NCBI GenBank assembly: GCA_037157565.1
Contig: JAZHRO010000002.1
Coordinates: forward strand, 36,786,501 to 36,850,500
Source of the DNA: Thalassia testudinum
Lineage: Eukaryota; Streptophyta; Magnoliopsida; Alismatales; Hydrocharitaceae
Direction: 5' to 3'
DNA length: 64,000 nucleotides
This document shows, piece after piece, positions 47,231-57,402 of the stretch; the first letter of the stretch is position 1; every line of letters starts with the position of its first letter. The position numbers were made by a program, and so were the translations under genes. A model generated the notes under the pieces. The model ran no database searches, had not been told where the DNA came from, and saw only the letters and a list, made by a program, of their open reading frames with translations.

Positions 47231-47930
47231 AGTCTCAGTTGTAGGATCTTTTGGAGAAGGGCTTTGTGAGGCCCAGTGCGTCTCCCTGGGGAGCCCCGGT
47301 ACTGTTTGCAAAGAAGAAGGATGGTACCCTACGCCTTTGTGTGGACTACCGACAGCTGAATAGGGTCACCATCAAGAACAGATATCCGCTGCCGAGGATT
47401 GACGACTTGTTTGACCAGCTACGAGGTGCCACGGTATTCTCCAAGATTGACTTGAGGTCTGGATGCCACCTGTTGAGAATCAAGGAGGCAGACGTCTCCA
47501 AGATAGCTTTCCACACCCGGTACGGACACTACGAGTTTCTGGTCATGCCGTTTGGGTTGACCAATGCCCCCTCTGCCTTCATGGACTTGATGAATCGGGT
47601 GGTTAGATCGTACTTGGACCAGTTCGTGGTGGTATTCATTGATGATGTGCTCATCTATTCTCGAGATCAAACGCAGCACGGACAACACTTGCGGATGGTT
47701 CTGGGCACACTGAGACGACGTAGGTTGTACGCCAAATACAACAAGTGCGAGTTCTGGTTGAGGGAGGTGACCTTCGTAGGTCATGTGATCTCTAGAGATG
47801 GCTTGGCGGTGGACCCAGCCAAGGTCGAGGTAGTGCTCAAGTGGGAGAGACCGCGTACGGTTACTGAGATTCGCAGTTTCTTGGGACTGACAGGCTACTA
47901 CAGACGGTTTATCAGGGGCTTTTCATAGAT
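47231..47930 (+). pseudogene. Tekay-2 reverse transcriptase
   Basis: A 225-codon open stretch covers the whole palm and fingers: [38 protein letters not shown] with the first catalytic Asp, [12 protein letters not shown], and [13 protein letters not shown] with the two catalytic Asp residues at 47,641-47,646. The connection [16 protein letters not shown] ends in TAG (47,926), probably a former Gln or Lys. The domain itself is undamaged, but stops on both sides prevent a full polyprotein. Confidence 0.9.
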
Positions 47931-48450
47931 TGCACGTCCTATGACACAGTTGACCCGGAAGGACGTGCCCTTCACTTGGATAGACGCCTGTGAGGCGTGT
48001 TTTCAGGAGCTAAAGGAGAGGCTAACTTCGGCTCCCGTGCTCACCATCCCTGACAGTAGTGGCAGGTTTGTTGTGTACACGGACGCCTCCTTGCAGGGGT
48101 TAGGGGGTGTGCTCATGCAGAGGGGTCACGTTGTCGCTTACGCTTCGCGGAAACTGAAGCCCCATGAGCATAGCTACCCTACCCACGACCTGGAGCTGGC
48201 AGCTGTTGTCTTCGCGCTGAAGACCTAAAGGCACTACTTGTACGGTGAGACCTTCGAGATTTTCACAGATCACAAGAGCCTCAAATACCTATTTGATCAG
48301 AAGGAGCTCAACATGAGACAGAGAAGTTGGTTGGAGCTCCTGAAGGACTATGACTGCAGCATTTCCTACCACCCGGGAAAGGCCAACGTGGTGGCAAACG
48401 CCTTGAGCCGGAAGGCACCCGCACACTTGGCCAGTTTACAGGTGTAGAGT
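47931..48450 (+). pseudogene. Tekay-2 RNase H, catalytic Asp replaced
   Basis: Blocks in order: [16 protein letters not shown] (first Asp), [16 protein letters not shown] (Glu), a TAA at 48,226 where Trp is expected, [12 protein letters not shown] (Asp), and [10 protein letters not shown] at the end. The last block is normally VADALSR, so the final catalytic Asp is Asn (AAC at 48,397-48,399), a G-to-A change. A TAG follows at 48,445. Confidence 0.85.
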
Positions 48451-49999
48451 TGGAGCCTTTTGGAGGAGATGGGCAATTGGCGGCCCCTAGAGTTACAGGG
48501 GCACTGTGGGGCAATGACTATGACACGACAGACGAGGCCAGAGCTGATAGATCGCATCATCACAGGACAGATGGCTGACCCGTACTTGCAGTCCTTGCGC
48601 GACAGAGTACTGTCAGGAGACCAGGGGGACTTTTCTTTCACAGATCAGGTGCTGCGCCTGAGGGGACGTTTGTGCGTTCCCAGAGACGAGGAGCTGTTGA
48701 GAGAGCTCCTGACTGAGGCACATGGTTCCAGATTCACCATACATCCTGGAAACACGAAGATGTACCATGACTTGAGACGCGAGTTTTGGTGGAGGGGAAT
48801 GAAGCGGGATGTGGGTGAATTCTACAGCAGTGTTTAATGTGCCAGCAAGTGAAAGCCGAGCATCAGAGGCCTGCAGGGCCGCTACAGCCACTTCCAATGC
48901 CAGAGTGGAAGTGGGAGGCATCACCATGGACTTGGTGGTGGGCTTACCTGTTACCCAACGAGGACACAATGCAGTCTGGGTAATCGTTGATAGATTGACG
49001 AAGACGGCGCGTTTCTTGCCTATCCGAGTCACCTTGGGACCAGCACAGTTGGCAGAGAGGTATATCCGCGACGTGGTACGTCTACACAGAGTTCCGCGAG
49101 AGATCGTATCCGATCGGGATACCCGCTTTACGTCCCAATTTTGGGCTGAGTTTCAGCAGACCCTGGGGACGCGGTTGAGGCTTAGTACAGCTTACCACCC
49201 CCAGACGGACAGACAGTCTGAGCGCACGATACAGACACTTGAGGATCTTTTGTGTGCCTGTGCACTAGACTGGAGGGGCTCTTGGGAGGAGCACTTGCCC
49301 CTGGTGGAGTTTGCATACAACAACAGTTATCACTCAAGCATCAGCATGGCACCCTACGAGGCTCTGTACGGACGGAGGTGTACGGCACCTTTGAGTTGGG
49401 TCGAGGTGGGGACCAAGTGGGAGGTTGGCCCCAGGCTAATTCGGCAGAGTCAAGAGGTAGTCGAGCAGATTCATAGGCGACTCCGCACTGTCAAGAGCAG
49501 GCAGAAGAGCTATGCGGATCGGAAACGCAGAGAGGTGCAGTTCGAGGTTGGGGACCACGTCTTCCTTCGTATTTCGCCTATGAAGGGCCTGCAGCTGTTT
49601 GGGGTGAGAGGGAAGCTCGCACCGAGATTTGTGGGGCCCTTTGAGGTCCTGGAGCCGGTTGGACCCGTTGCTTACAGGCTTGCCTTCCCTCCTCAGCTTT
49701 CTGGTGTGCACGACATGTTCCACGTGTCCAACCTCAGGAAGTATGTCGCCGACCCCAGTCACGTCCTAAGCCATGAGAGCATCGAGGTGGGCGACAACCT
49801 GACCTACCCTGAGCGGCCAGTGCAGATTCTTGTTAGAGCCGTCCGCAGTCTGAGACGAAAGCAAGTACCCCTGGTGAAGGTCTTGTGGAGGAGCCAGCGG
49901 TACGAGGAGGCTACCTGGGAGCCTGAGGCGGCGATGCGGGAGCGGTACCAGAAGCTTTTCGCGGGTACGTCTTTTCGGACCGGCTTCGGTCCTCTTTGA
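48451..49999 (+). pseudogene. Tekay-2 integrase with C-terminal chromodomain
   Basis: The zinc region (HPGNTKMYHDLRREFWWRGM, then CLMCQQVK) has lost a base near 48,826, and a further frame change lies near 48,922. From 48,926 the catalytic core is open to the end. The D,D35E triad is Asp in ITMDLVVGLP (48,929), Asp in SDRDTRF (49,112) and Glu in RQSERTIQ (49,220), with exactly 35 residues between the last two. The GKLAPRFVGPFEVLE module follows, then a chromodomain (about 49,795-49,965; VPLVKVLWRSQRYEEATWEP). Stop TGA at 49,997-49,999. The core and chromodomain look intact. Chromodomains steer insertion toward modified chromatin. Confidence 0.9.
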
Positions 50000-50081
50000 G
50001 TTTGTTATGCATATATTGTTCTTTCCCGCACCTTAGTTAGCGCAAATTTCGGGGATGAAACTTCCTTTGAGTTTGTTATAT
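50000..50081 (+). other. Tekay-2 pol-LTR link with purine-rich tract
   Basis: TTTCGGGGATGAAAC (about 50,047-50,060) lies some 20 bases before the 3' LTR. Tekay-1 has TTTTGGGGGCGAAAC in the matching place (about 10,226-10,240). It is a likely polypurine tract, although not flush with the LTR. Confidence 0.5.
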
Positions 50082-52618
50082 TGTTTCGGACAGGCATCAG
50101 GCTTCATTTAAGACGTCTGGGAAGTGGCTCAGACATCTGGAAGCCGTCCCAAATGTCTGGTATTAAATTTTTTCGGAGTATGCGAGAGGAAGTAGAAGCT
50201 CGACCACGAGGGTACGAGCTTGCCGGGGCAGCTAGAGCCGGCCAGCGGGAGAGCAGCGAGCGTGGGGTGTTGTAGAGGAGCTGTTGCAACTCGGGCAGCA
50301 GGCGGACGCGGCGCGGCACGGCCGTGCGCTGCGGGCGGAGAGCGAGAAGGGTTCTGATTCTGGGAAAATTTCCCAGAATCAGACGTCTGGACTTACGTCC
50401 AGACGACACAGAAGACATCTGGAGGAAGGTCCAGATGTCTGACAGGTACAATATTTTCTTATCTTCTCCTTTTTACGCGTGTACGGCAATGCAGCCGTCC
50501 GCCGCGTTCTTCTGCACCTCTTTGATGAGAGCAGGTGTGTGTGTGCAGGAGTTGTTCGGGAGGGCGCGAGGGCTCGTCATCCCACACAAATCAGACATCT
50601 GGGCATAGTACCAAACGACGGAGAGGACCTCCAGACATCCGGGGTGACAATCGGATGTCTGGAAACTAAGTCCAGACGATCCAGCGGGCTTCTGGACGTC
50701 TGAAGGACTGCGCAGACCAAGGTATGGCATGATCGACCTTTTAAGACATCTGGAAGAAGTTCCAGACATCTGATTTTGGGCAGACTTGTCTTTTTTTACC
50801 CGTTTAGGGTCCGTTCGGAGTCTGTTTTCCGCATTTCAAGTTTCGTTTTTCCCAGATTTAGTTCCTCTACCTGTTTACAGTAATTGTATGCTATTCTGAG
50901 TAACCCCTTGTGTTGATCCTTGTGTTAGGACCCTGTTCCGTTGCTGCTCTGGGGGTTGGGGAGGTGCGCGGGATTGCCGATCACGTCCCCAATATTCCTA
51001 ATCTTGCGGGTAGAGTGGCCCTTGCAATTAATTATCAAAAATTATGTAAGTGTGAAATAATTAATAGAGTCCAGGGCATTGCATGAACCCTAGGACTGAA
51101 AAGAACAGATTGAATGATAGATACTAGGGTACTGCATGAAACCTAGGACTGAAAAGAACAGATTGAATGATAGATACTAGGGTACTGCATGAATCCTAGG
51201 ACTGGAAAATTAGATTGAATGATAGATCCTAGGGTATGGCATGAATCCTAGGACTGGAAAACTAGTTGATTATACATACGTTGCAGTCTGGGAAAAGTAG
51301 AAAGGAAATGATAACTGCCTGTAAAATTGTTAACAGCTGCCTGTTTAAGAATGAATAATCACTATTGAGAACATGGGTTATATGGATATAAATCTGGAAC
51401 GATAAAACCTAAATTGACTGAGTTAAAAGAGCATGAACCCTATGGGGAGTTAGGAGTAGAACTCCTGGAAAGTGAATGGAATAGAACTGGAAAAGTGAGC
51501 TGGCCCTTGAGTACGGAGTACCAAGGAGAGCAACTGTCCCCCCCTGTTTAGTGCAGAGCGGAGCCAGCCGCCCCAGGGACCTAGGGTTAGGTATGGCCAC
51601 TTTGTACCAACTTTTGGCCCTCGTGTACATAGTACCGAGGAGAGCTACTAGTGTAGGGAGAGCACTAGCTACCCCACGGGCCCCAGGGTTCTGCTAGCCC
51701 TCCTACACCAACTTGTTAGGCCCACTAGGCAAACCAGGGTAGTCAGGCGAGGGTGCGCGGACTGTGGAGGGGCAAGACCCCTGTTTGGTTACTGTGGAGG
51801 GGCTGGACCCCTATTACTAAGAGGGCTCTGCCCTATACTGGTTCCGTGCTGTGCTTTAGGCGCACCCGTTAATGGAAACGACTGACCACGTGCCAGTGCA
51901 GGGTAGCTACCCATGCATTTATCTCACGTGCCGTAGTCACCGTTACATCTGTCAGCGACCTTGGGGTGATTGACTGAGGGTAGGACCACCATGGGGGACT
52001 CTCCCGACCAAGAGAGCACCATGTGTTACTTCTACTTTTCGGGAAAGACTGCAATCAAGATCGTTCCCACGAGGAACATTCAAGATCAAGAGAAGGATCT
52101 GAGAAATAATCAATAGTGAATAAATAGAAAAGTAAAAACAAGAAATAATAAATATAACAGCTACTGTCCGCTGTACTATTTCTTTTAGCTTTTAGTTGCC
52201 ACTCTACTCAGCGTTTCGCTGACGTGTCACCCTTGTTACCTTTTCAGGACCAGGTGTTGAGCAGCCAGAGTCAGCGGCTGCAGAGGGCGCTGGGCCTAGT
52301 AGAGCCCAGTAGTGTTACTTGTAGTATCTATTATACTTTTCTTTCCGCTGTAGTGAGTAGTTTCTGTTACCCCTGTACTCTTTTCGTTGTAAGCTTCATG
52401 TTTATGTACCTGTTTAATTCTATACTGTTGTGGTTATGTATACTGTAGTATTTCTTTTCTTTACGGCTGTATTTTGTTACTGCTAGTTATATACATTGTG
52501 AATGTGGTTTATTTTACTGCTCTTTTGGTTACTTTCTCGTTGGACGACTGGGTCTTAAGATCAGTTAAGTCGATCCGATTCTCGTATCTCGTAGGGATTC
52601 GGAAATCGAGTCGTTACA
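50082..52618 (+). repeat. Tekay-2 3' LTR (2,537 bp)
   Basis: Starts TGTTTCGGAC and ends GAGTCGTTACA. Shorter than the 5' LTR mainly because about 240 bases after TATTAAATTTTTTC (50,161-50,174) are missing. Many palindromes that are AGACGTCT in the 5' LTR read AGACATCT or AGATGTCT here (for example near 50,131, 50,407, 50,433, 50,763). Confidence 0.93.
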
Positions 52619-54895
52619 ATAACTGTCCTAAATGCTTGCTCTGTTGTCATAGGCTGTAATGGGCCAATCTTTAATTGCTCATCCATATCATCACTAGAAG
52701 GATGCATCAACTCCATCATGCGACCTTACACATAGTTGAGCTCATGGTAAGTTCTCCTAAATGTTTATCACTAAGTTATTCATCACTTGTTTCAACAAGC
52801 TTACATGTCTCTCTTGATATAATGGATCAATCCAAACACGGGGTTCATCAGTAGTAGACTTGCTATGACTCCTCTCATAGATCGAAACACGATCAAGTTG
52901 TACACCATTATGGGTATCTGACTACATATTTGAGATGTGGTTATAAAATAAGTTATCCTAAATTTTAGCTTCTCTTATTTAAGTCTCCTAACTTGTAAGT
53001 TTTATAATAGATATTATAATCAATAGTTTTTATATCGTCAATTAAGCTGTTGAAAATGTACTTACATAATTATCCCTCAAGGTATCTATGCTCATCCGTC
53101 CCAAGCAGTGGGTTGCAGTTGGAGCTTTCGCCCTATTAGCTTTATTTTTCTTAGCTTACTCCTATAATAGCAAATTATTAAAATTATGCCCTATTCATTT
53201 TGCTTTTAGAATAGAAGTAATTAATATAAAATATTAACTACCTTTGTGTTTTCTTGATCCCAATATTTGCAGCACTCTACCCAATGATCAGCTTGTACTC
53301 CTGGTGGCATGTCTCTCAATGCATTTTCATAATTCTTACCGATAAAGAACCATTTATATATACAAAAAAGTTAGCAACACCTAAAAGTAAATAGTTGTGT
53401 TATTGTGTTATTATAAATTCTATGTCTATGCTTATGTCTTACTTGGCTTTTAAGCTCTTCTCTCCAACTACGAAGTGCCCTCCCTACTGCTTGGAGAATA
53501 TATGTAGTCGTCATTGGATTTGTTCCCCCATCATACATCACCTGCATTTTATATTATAATGAATAATTAGATAAAGGATTTTAAGTAAACCAAATGAATG
53601 ACATAACAACAATATCATATTAATACCCCTAGCTCACAAATGAACCCATCCATATGTTGCTGAAGAACCTGCCTCCAATCAAAATAGCATGGGGGTATCA
53701 ATAGTCTCACAAGTGTAGGGATCTTACTATTAAAGGATGCGTAACGTGAACATCTTCCACTATAATTTACTTCAACCGTTATTCAAGTCCCTTCAATTAA
53801 TTTTCTCAATTCCAAATTCCTTGTCTTACCCCTTGGCTTTGATTTTATACCTACAGTAAATAAATAGTCAAAATAAAATTGTTATAAAGAATTAATATCA
53901 AAGAAAATTAATGTGAGAATTTATATACCATTATACCTTGCTTGACTATGCTCTTGAGATTGGCTCTGTGACTAACTCTATGGCTGACTATTCCACTGAG
54001 ATTGGCTATGTGACTGGATCTGAGGAGGGTCTACAAATTGAGATGGTGCCTACTGCTGGGACTGGCTCTGAGGATGGTGTAGGGGCTGAGCTGGTGTCTG
54101 TTGCTGGAACTGGCTCTGGGGAGGGTGTAGGGGCTGAGTTGGTGTCCACCGCTGGGACTTTCTCTGGGGAGGGTGTAGGGGCTGAGCTGGTGTCTGCTGT
54201 TAGGACTGGCTCTGGGGAGGGTGTAGGGGCTGAGCTGGTGTCGGCTAGTGGGACTGGCCCTAGGGAGGGTGTAGGGGCTGAGCAGGTGTCCGCTGCTAGG
54301 ATTGTCTCTGGGGAGGGTGTAGGGGCTAAGCTGGTGTCTGCTGCTGGGACTGGCTCTGGGGAGGGTGTTGGGGCTGAGCTGGTGTCAGTTGCTGGGACTA
54401 GTTTTGGGGAGGGTGTAGGGGCTGAGCTGGTGTTCACTACTGGGACTGGCTCAGGTGAGGGTGTAAGGGTTGAGCTGGTGTCTGCTGCTGGGACTGGCTC
54501 TGGGAAGGATGTAGTTGCTGGGACTGGCTCAAGGGAGGGTGTAAGGGCTGAGGGTGTGTGTGCCTAGGTGGAAGCTGAGAGTGAGGTTGTGTATTTTGTT
54601 GAGATCTATGCTGAGGCTTATTTTTTACAACAGTATGAGGTCGGATCATGGCATGTCGAGTATGAGATCGAAGTCGAGTCTCAAGTAGTGGAAAAGTCTG
54701 AAGAATGGGCATGTGGGAAGGCAACTAGAGTTGATGGTCATGCTATGAGTAGGGTTAAGGATCATGTTGAGGCTCAGGTTGGGTGTCGATGCCACCCTCG
54801 TGTCCTTGGACCTAGTCATTTGGCTTAAATGAAGAGTCATCACTACGCATATCAAGATGACGCTTTTTGTATGCCATCAACTTCTTAGGTGCCAT
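52619..54895 (-). pseudogene. CACTA-2 Transposase_24-like gene, main part with introns
   Basis: The likely start is the ATG at 54,893-54,895 (MAPKKLMAYKKRHLDMRS). Seven exons fit plant splice rules: about 54,895-53,937 (Pro-rich, with the 48-bp repeats), 53,850-53,627 (CYFDWRQVLQQHMDGFICEL), 53,541-53,443 (MYDGGTNPMTTTYILQAVGR), about 53,390-53,242 (GKNYENALRDMPPGVQADHW), 53,161-53,066 (RAKAPTATHCLGRMSID), about 52,921-52,805 (DEPRVWIDPLYQER), and 52,756 to the Tekay-2 insertion. Several donors are near-perfect, such as GTAAGTAC after 53,066. The blocks are those of the CACTA second gene (Transposase_24). In-frame TAA/TAG codons in several exons, mostly former Gln, show it is dead. Confidence 0.8.
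54058..54567. repeat. 48-bp tandem repeat (about 9 full units and partial ones)
   Basis: Unit ACTGGCTCTGGGGAGGGTGT followed by AGGGGCTGAGCTGGTGTCTG and CTGCTGGG. Because 48 is a multiple of three, both strands stay open: + strand gives 16-residue Gly/Glu-rich repeats, - strand gives PTPSPEPVPAADTSSA-like Pro-rich repeats. The - strand reading lies in the N-terminal part of the CACTA second gene, where such low-complexity DNA is usual, so I prefer it and reject the + strand 209-codon ORF. Confidence 0.9.
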
Positions 54896-55187
54896 CTACA
54901 GATGTTAAAAAAATTATTAATTACAAAAAATACAATAGAAGGATGATTACATCATCAAATATAAGATGTCATACTTTTTATAAAAGGAAATAAGAGATGA
55001 GCTACAAATTATAAAAGGATGACGTCATACTTTTTATATAGTCAACTGTGACGAAATAAGTATGTCAAAGCAAGTAAAAGATCAGCCTAGTATGATAAGA
55101 AAACCTGCAGTGGAGAAAATATATGAAAAATTTTTTAATAATGAAATAGTTAAACTCTAGAAAATAGCTTAATTGAAAACGTTTACC

Positions 55188-56777
55188 TCAAATATCAATA
55201 TCCATTGCACCATTACCTATTTCTTCATCTTGTACCACATCTTAGTATGCTTCAAAATCAAAGTCGGGATCCATATCATGTTGCATTTCATAATAATCAC
55301 GCGGCATTGTTCTTATTGGTACTATCTAGCCATTTCTACCATTATCAGGCATGTAAAAAACTTATTCAACTTGACAAGCTAATGTAAACGGTTCAAATGC
55401 TTGAAGAATTATACGATCCTTATTCAAACTTATAAAATCAGTTTCTTTGTCCACTTTAACACCACATCTGCTGTTAAAAATATCAAACCAGTCACACTTA
55501 AATAAGACGACTCAGCGATCATGACTATAGCTGACTTCCACAATCTCTTTGATTTTCCCATAATAACCATCACATTTCACAATAATGCCTGAATATTGTG
55601 TCGCCTTCAAATCATCAACTGATTGCACTCTGAATCTGAACCCATTTATTATACATCCAGAGTGATAATGTGCATAACTTAAAGGAATGTTCATCATTAC
55701 ATCAAAATCTTCTATCCATTGTGGATCATTGTTTTGTTTCATTTCTTGCACACGAGTGCTGAACCAGTCAATGAAGTCTTCTTCACATCTAGAAATGTGC
55801 GAAGATTTTCGAAATTCATCGTAAAAATCCAGAATCTGCTTTAATATATATATAAGCTAATCGCCGATCATGTTCAGAGATTGGTTTAAATTTCATTCGT
55901 ATGATTGGCCTTCCTCAGATATCAAATACTGAAAAGCAATCTTCCACATTTTCACTGTTCTATCTATCATCATTCCTTTCCAATCGATTGAATCGATTAT
56001 CCGGACCATCCATATACATCGCACAAAAGTTGATGCATTCTTCTACAAGATACCCTTCGACAATTGAACCTTCTGGCTTGGCCTTATTGAAGACATAGTC
56101 TTTCAATTTTTCCAAGAAGCGCTCAACTAAATACATCAACCTATACTCAACTGGTCCAGCAATCCTTGCTTCATTCTCTAGGTGGAGTATAAGATGTATC
56201 ATGACATCGAAAAATGCAGGAAGGAAAATCTGCTTCATCTTGCATAATGTGATCACAATTTGCTTGTCCCAATAGTCTAACAATTGAGAATCCAATGTCT
56301 TTGAGCATATAACCTTGAAGAATCGGCTTATCTTCGTCACAAAGTCAACCACTGGTTGAGGAAGCACTCCACAAATTGCTAATGGGAACATGATTTGCAT
56401 ATAAAAATGCAAATCATGACTCTTTAACCCACTTACCTTCTTTAATGCTTGATTACACATGTAGAAAGTTGTGACGAGAATCCATCTGGAACCTTGATAG
56501 TTTTTAGAAAAGATAATATCTTTAGTCGTTGCTCATCCTTCAAAGTATATAATGCCTTAAGAAAGTCATAACTGCCATCATATTTATGATTTACGTGTAA
56601 CTCAGGACGAATGTCTAACATCTTCAAATCATTACGGGTCTTCAACATGTCTTTTAGACTATCCGTTAAGTTTAGCATATCTAAAATGTTATCCACAACA
56701 TTTTTCTCGATATGCATCACATCAAGATTGTGATGAACTGTGAGATCTTGCCAATAAGGGAGCTCCATGAAGAATAT
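55188..56777 (-). pseudogene. CACTA-2 TNP2-type transposase, C-terminal part
   Basis: In order on the - strand: FFMELPYWQDLTVHHNLDVM with HIEKNVVDN (end of the TNP2 domain), then a frame change near 56,460, then SGLKSHDLHFYMQIMFPLAI through PVEYRLMYLVERFLEKLKDY (DUF4218), then a DUF4216 block (YSGIIVKCDGYYGKIKEIVE), then FEPFTLACQVE and PRDYYEM to a TGA near 55,188. In-frame stops after VE, NG and AY stand at probable Gln, Trp and Gln codons. It would cut and join the CACTA ends. The N-terminal part is cut off at 56,777 by Athila-3, and the - strand gene continues beyond the window. Confidence 0.85.
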
Positions 56778-57402
56778 TGATGGGAACACCATCATGAGCC
56801 ATAACTAACTCAATTTGATCTGATTAGGTCATTAAATGCTCCTACATAACCACCAGAGGATTGTAATTCATCGCATTAGCATTCTAAGAGAAAAATAAGG
56901 AACCAGGGTTAAAATTGTAATTTATCATCATAACTTGAATGCAGTACGACCATGGGTTTTCTCAGGGGATACTTAAGGGCCAAATGGCCTTAAATATCTA
57001 ACAAGTGGGTTAGAACAGACAGAAAAGGGTTTTCACGTGTTTTGAGAATTAAATGACTTATGAAACCTTAAAAATAGACCTGCTTAATTAACTGAGGTTC
57101 TGGTTAAGATAAAATTTACCTAAACCCTCTAAAATTTATAGAAAAATATTCTCTAGGGTTTGGTACCTTCAATTTGACCATCAGAACCCGTCTTGACCTA
57201 AAATAGTCTCAGATTGACATTTGCCCTGATTTGGGTTTTTGCGTAAACTACCTAGTCAAACTTGGTCAAAACCTAAATCTAACTACACCATTGGATTCCT
57301 TGGGTCCAAATTAGGTTGTGCCAAAATTTGGGCCCAATCTGAGATCATCTTGACCTAGTTTGCAATTTGGTCCAGTCTGAGTCTTTTCTCTCACACACTG
57401 AA
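56778..57402 (+). mobile_element. Athila-3: first 625 bp of an Athila LTR
   Basis: Starts TGATGGGAAC and matches the U3 of the other Athila LTRs in + orientation up to 57,402 (for example TTGGGTCCAAATTAGG near 57,300). It breaks off where the reverse-oriented Athila-2 LTR begins. GAATA (56,773-56,777) is the expected left target duplication in CACTA-2 TNP2. The rest of Athila-3 must lie right of the window. Confidence 0.85.

Larger units (their letters stand above)
42265..52618 (+). mobile_element. Tekay-2: full-length Tekay/Del chromovirus (10,354 bp)
   Basis: 5' LTR 42,265-45,056, primer binding site, gag, protease, RT, RNase H, integrase with chromodomain, 3' LTR 50,082-52,618. The 5-bp duplication ATAAC is exact at 42,260-42,264 and 52,619-52,623. 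Pol order (integrase last) and the C-terminal chromodomain place it in the chromovirus branch, and the sequence style fits Tekay/Del. In a 310-base sample the two LTRs differ at about 26 sites, mostly transitions, so the insertion is not recent. It interrupts the last exon of the CACTA-2 second gene. Confidence 0.95.
30520..56777 (-). mobile_element. CACTA-2: En/Spm-type transposon, interrupted and decayed
   Basis: A terminus with subterminal repeats lies at 30,520, and coding remnants on the - strand lie at 41,890-42,264, 52,619-54,895 (Transposase_24-like) and 55,188-56,777 (TNP2-like). The order, transposase upstream of the second gene, is that of plant CACTA elements. The element is interrupted by a SIRE-like copia element, by Tekay-2 and, at 56,778, by Athila-3, beyond which its 5' part must lie right of the window. 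That 30,520 is the 3' end of the same element as the genes is inferred from orientation and lack of another end in between. Confidence 0.65.

Noticed and set aside
53938..54567. 209-residue repetitive Gly/Glu ORF, + strand
   Set aside because: The tandem 48-bp unit keeps several frames open. The flanking CACTA gene is on the - strand and explains the region.
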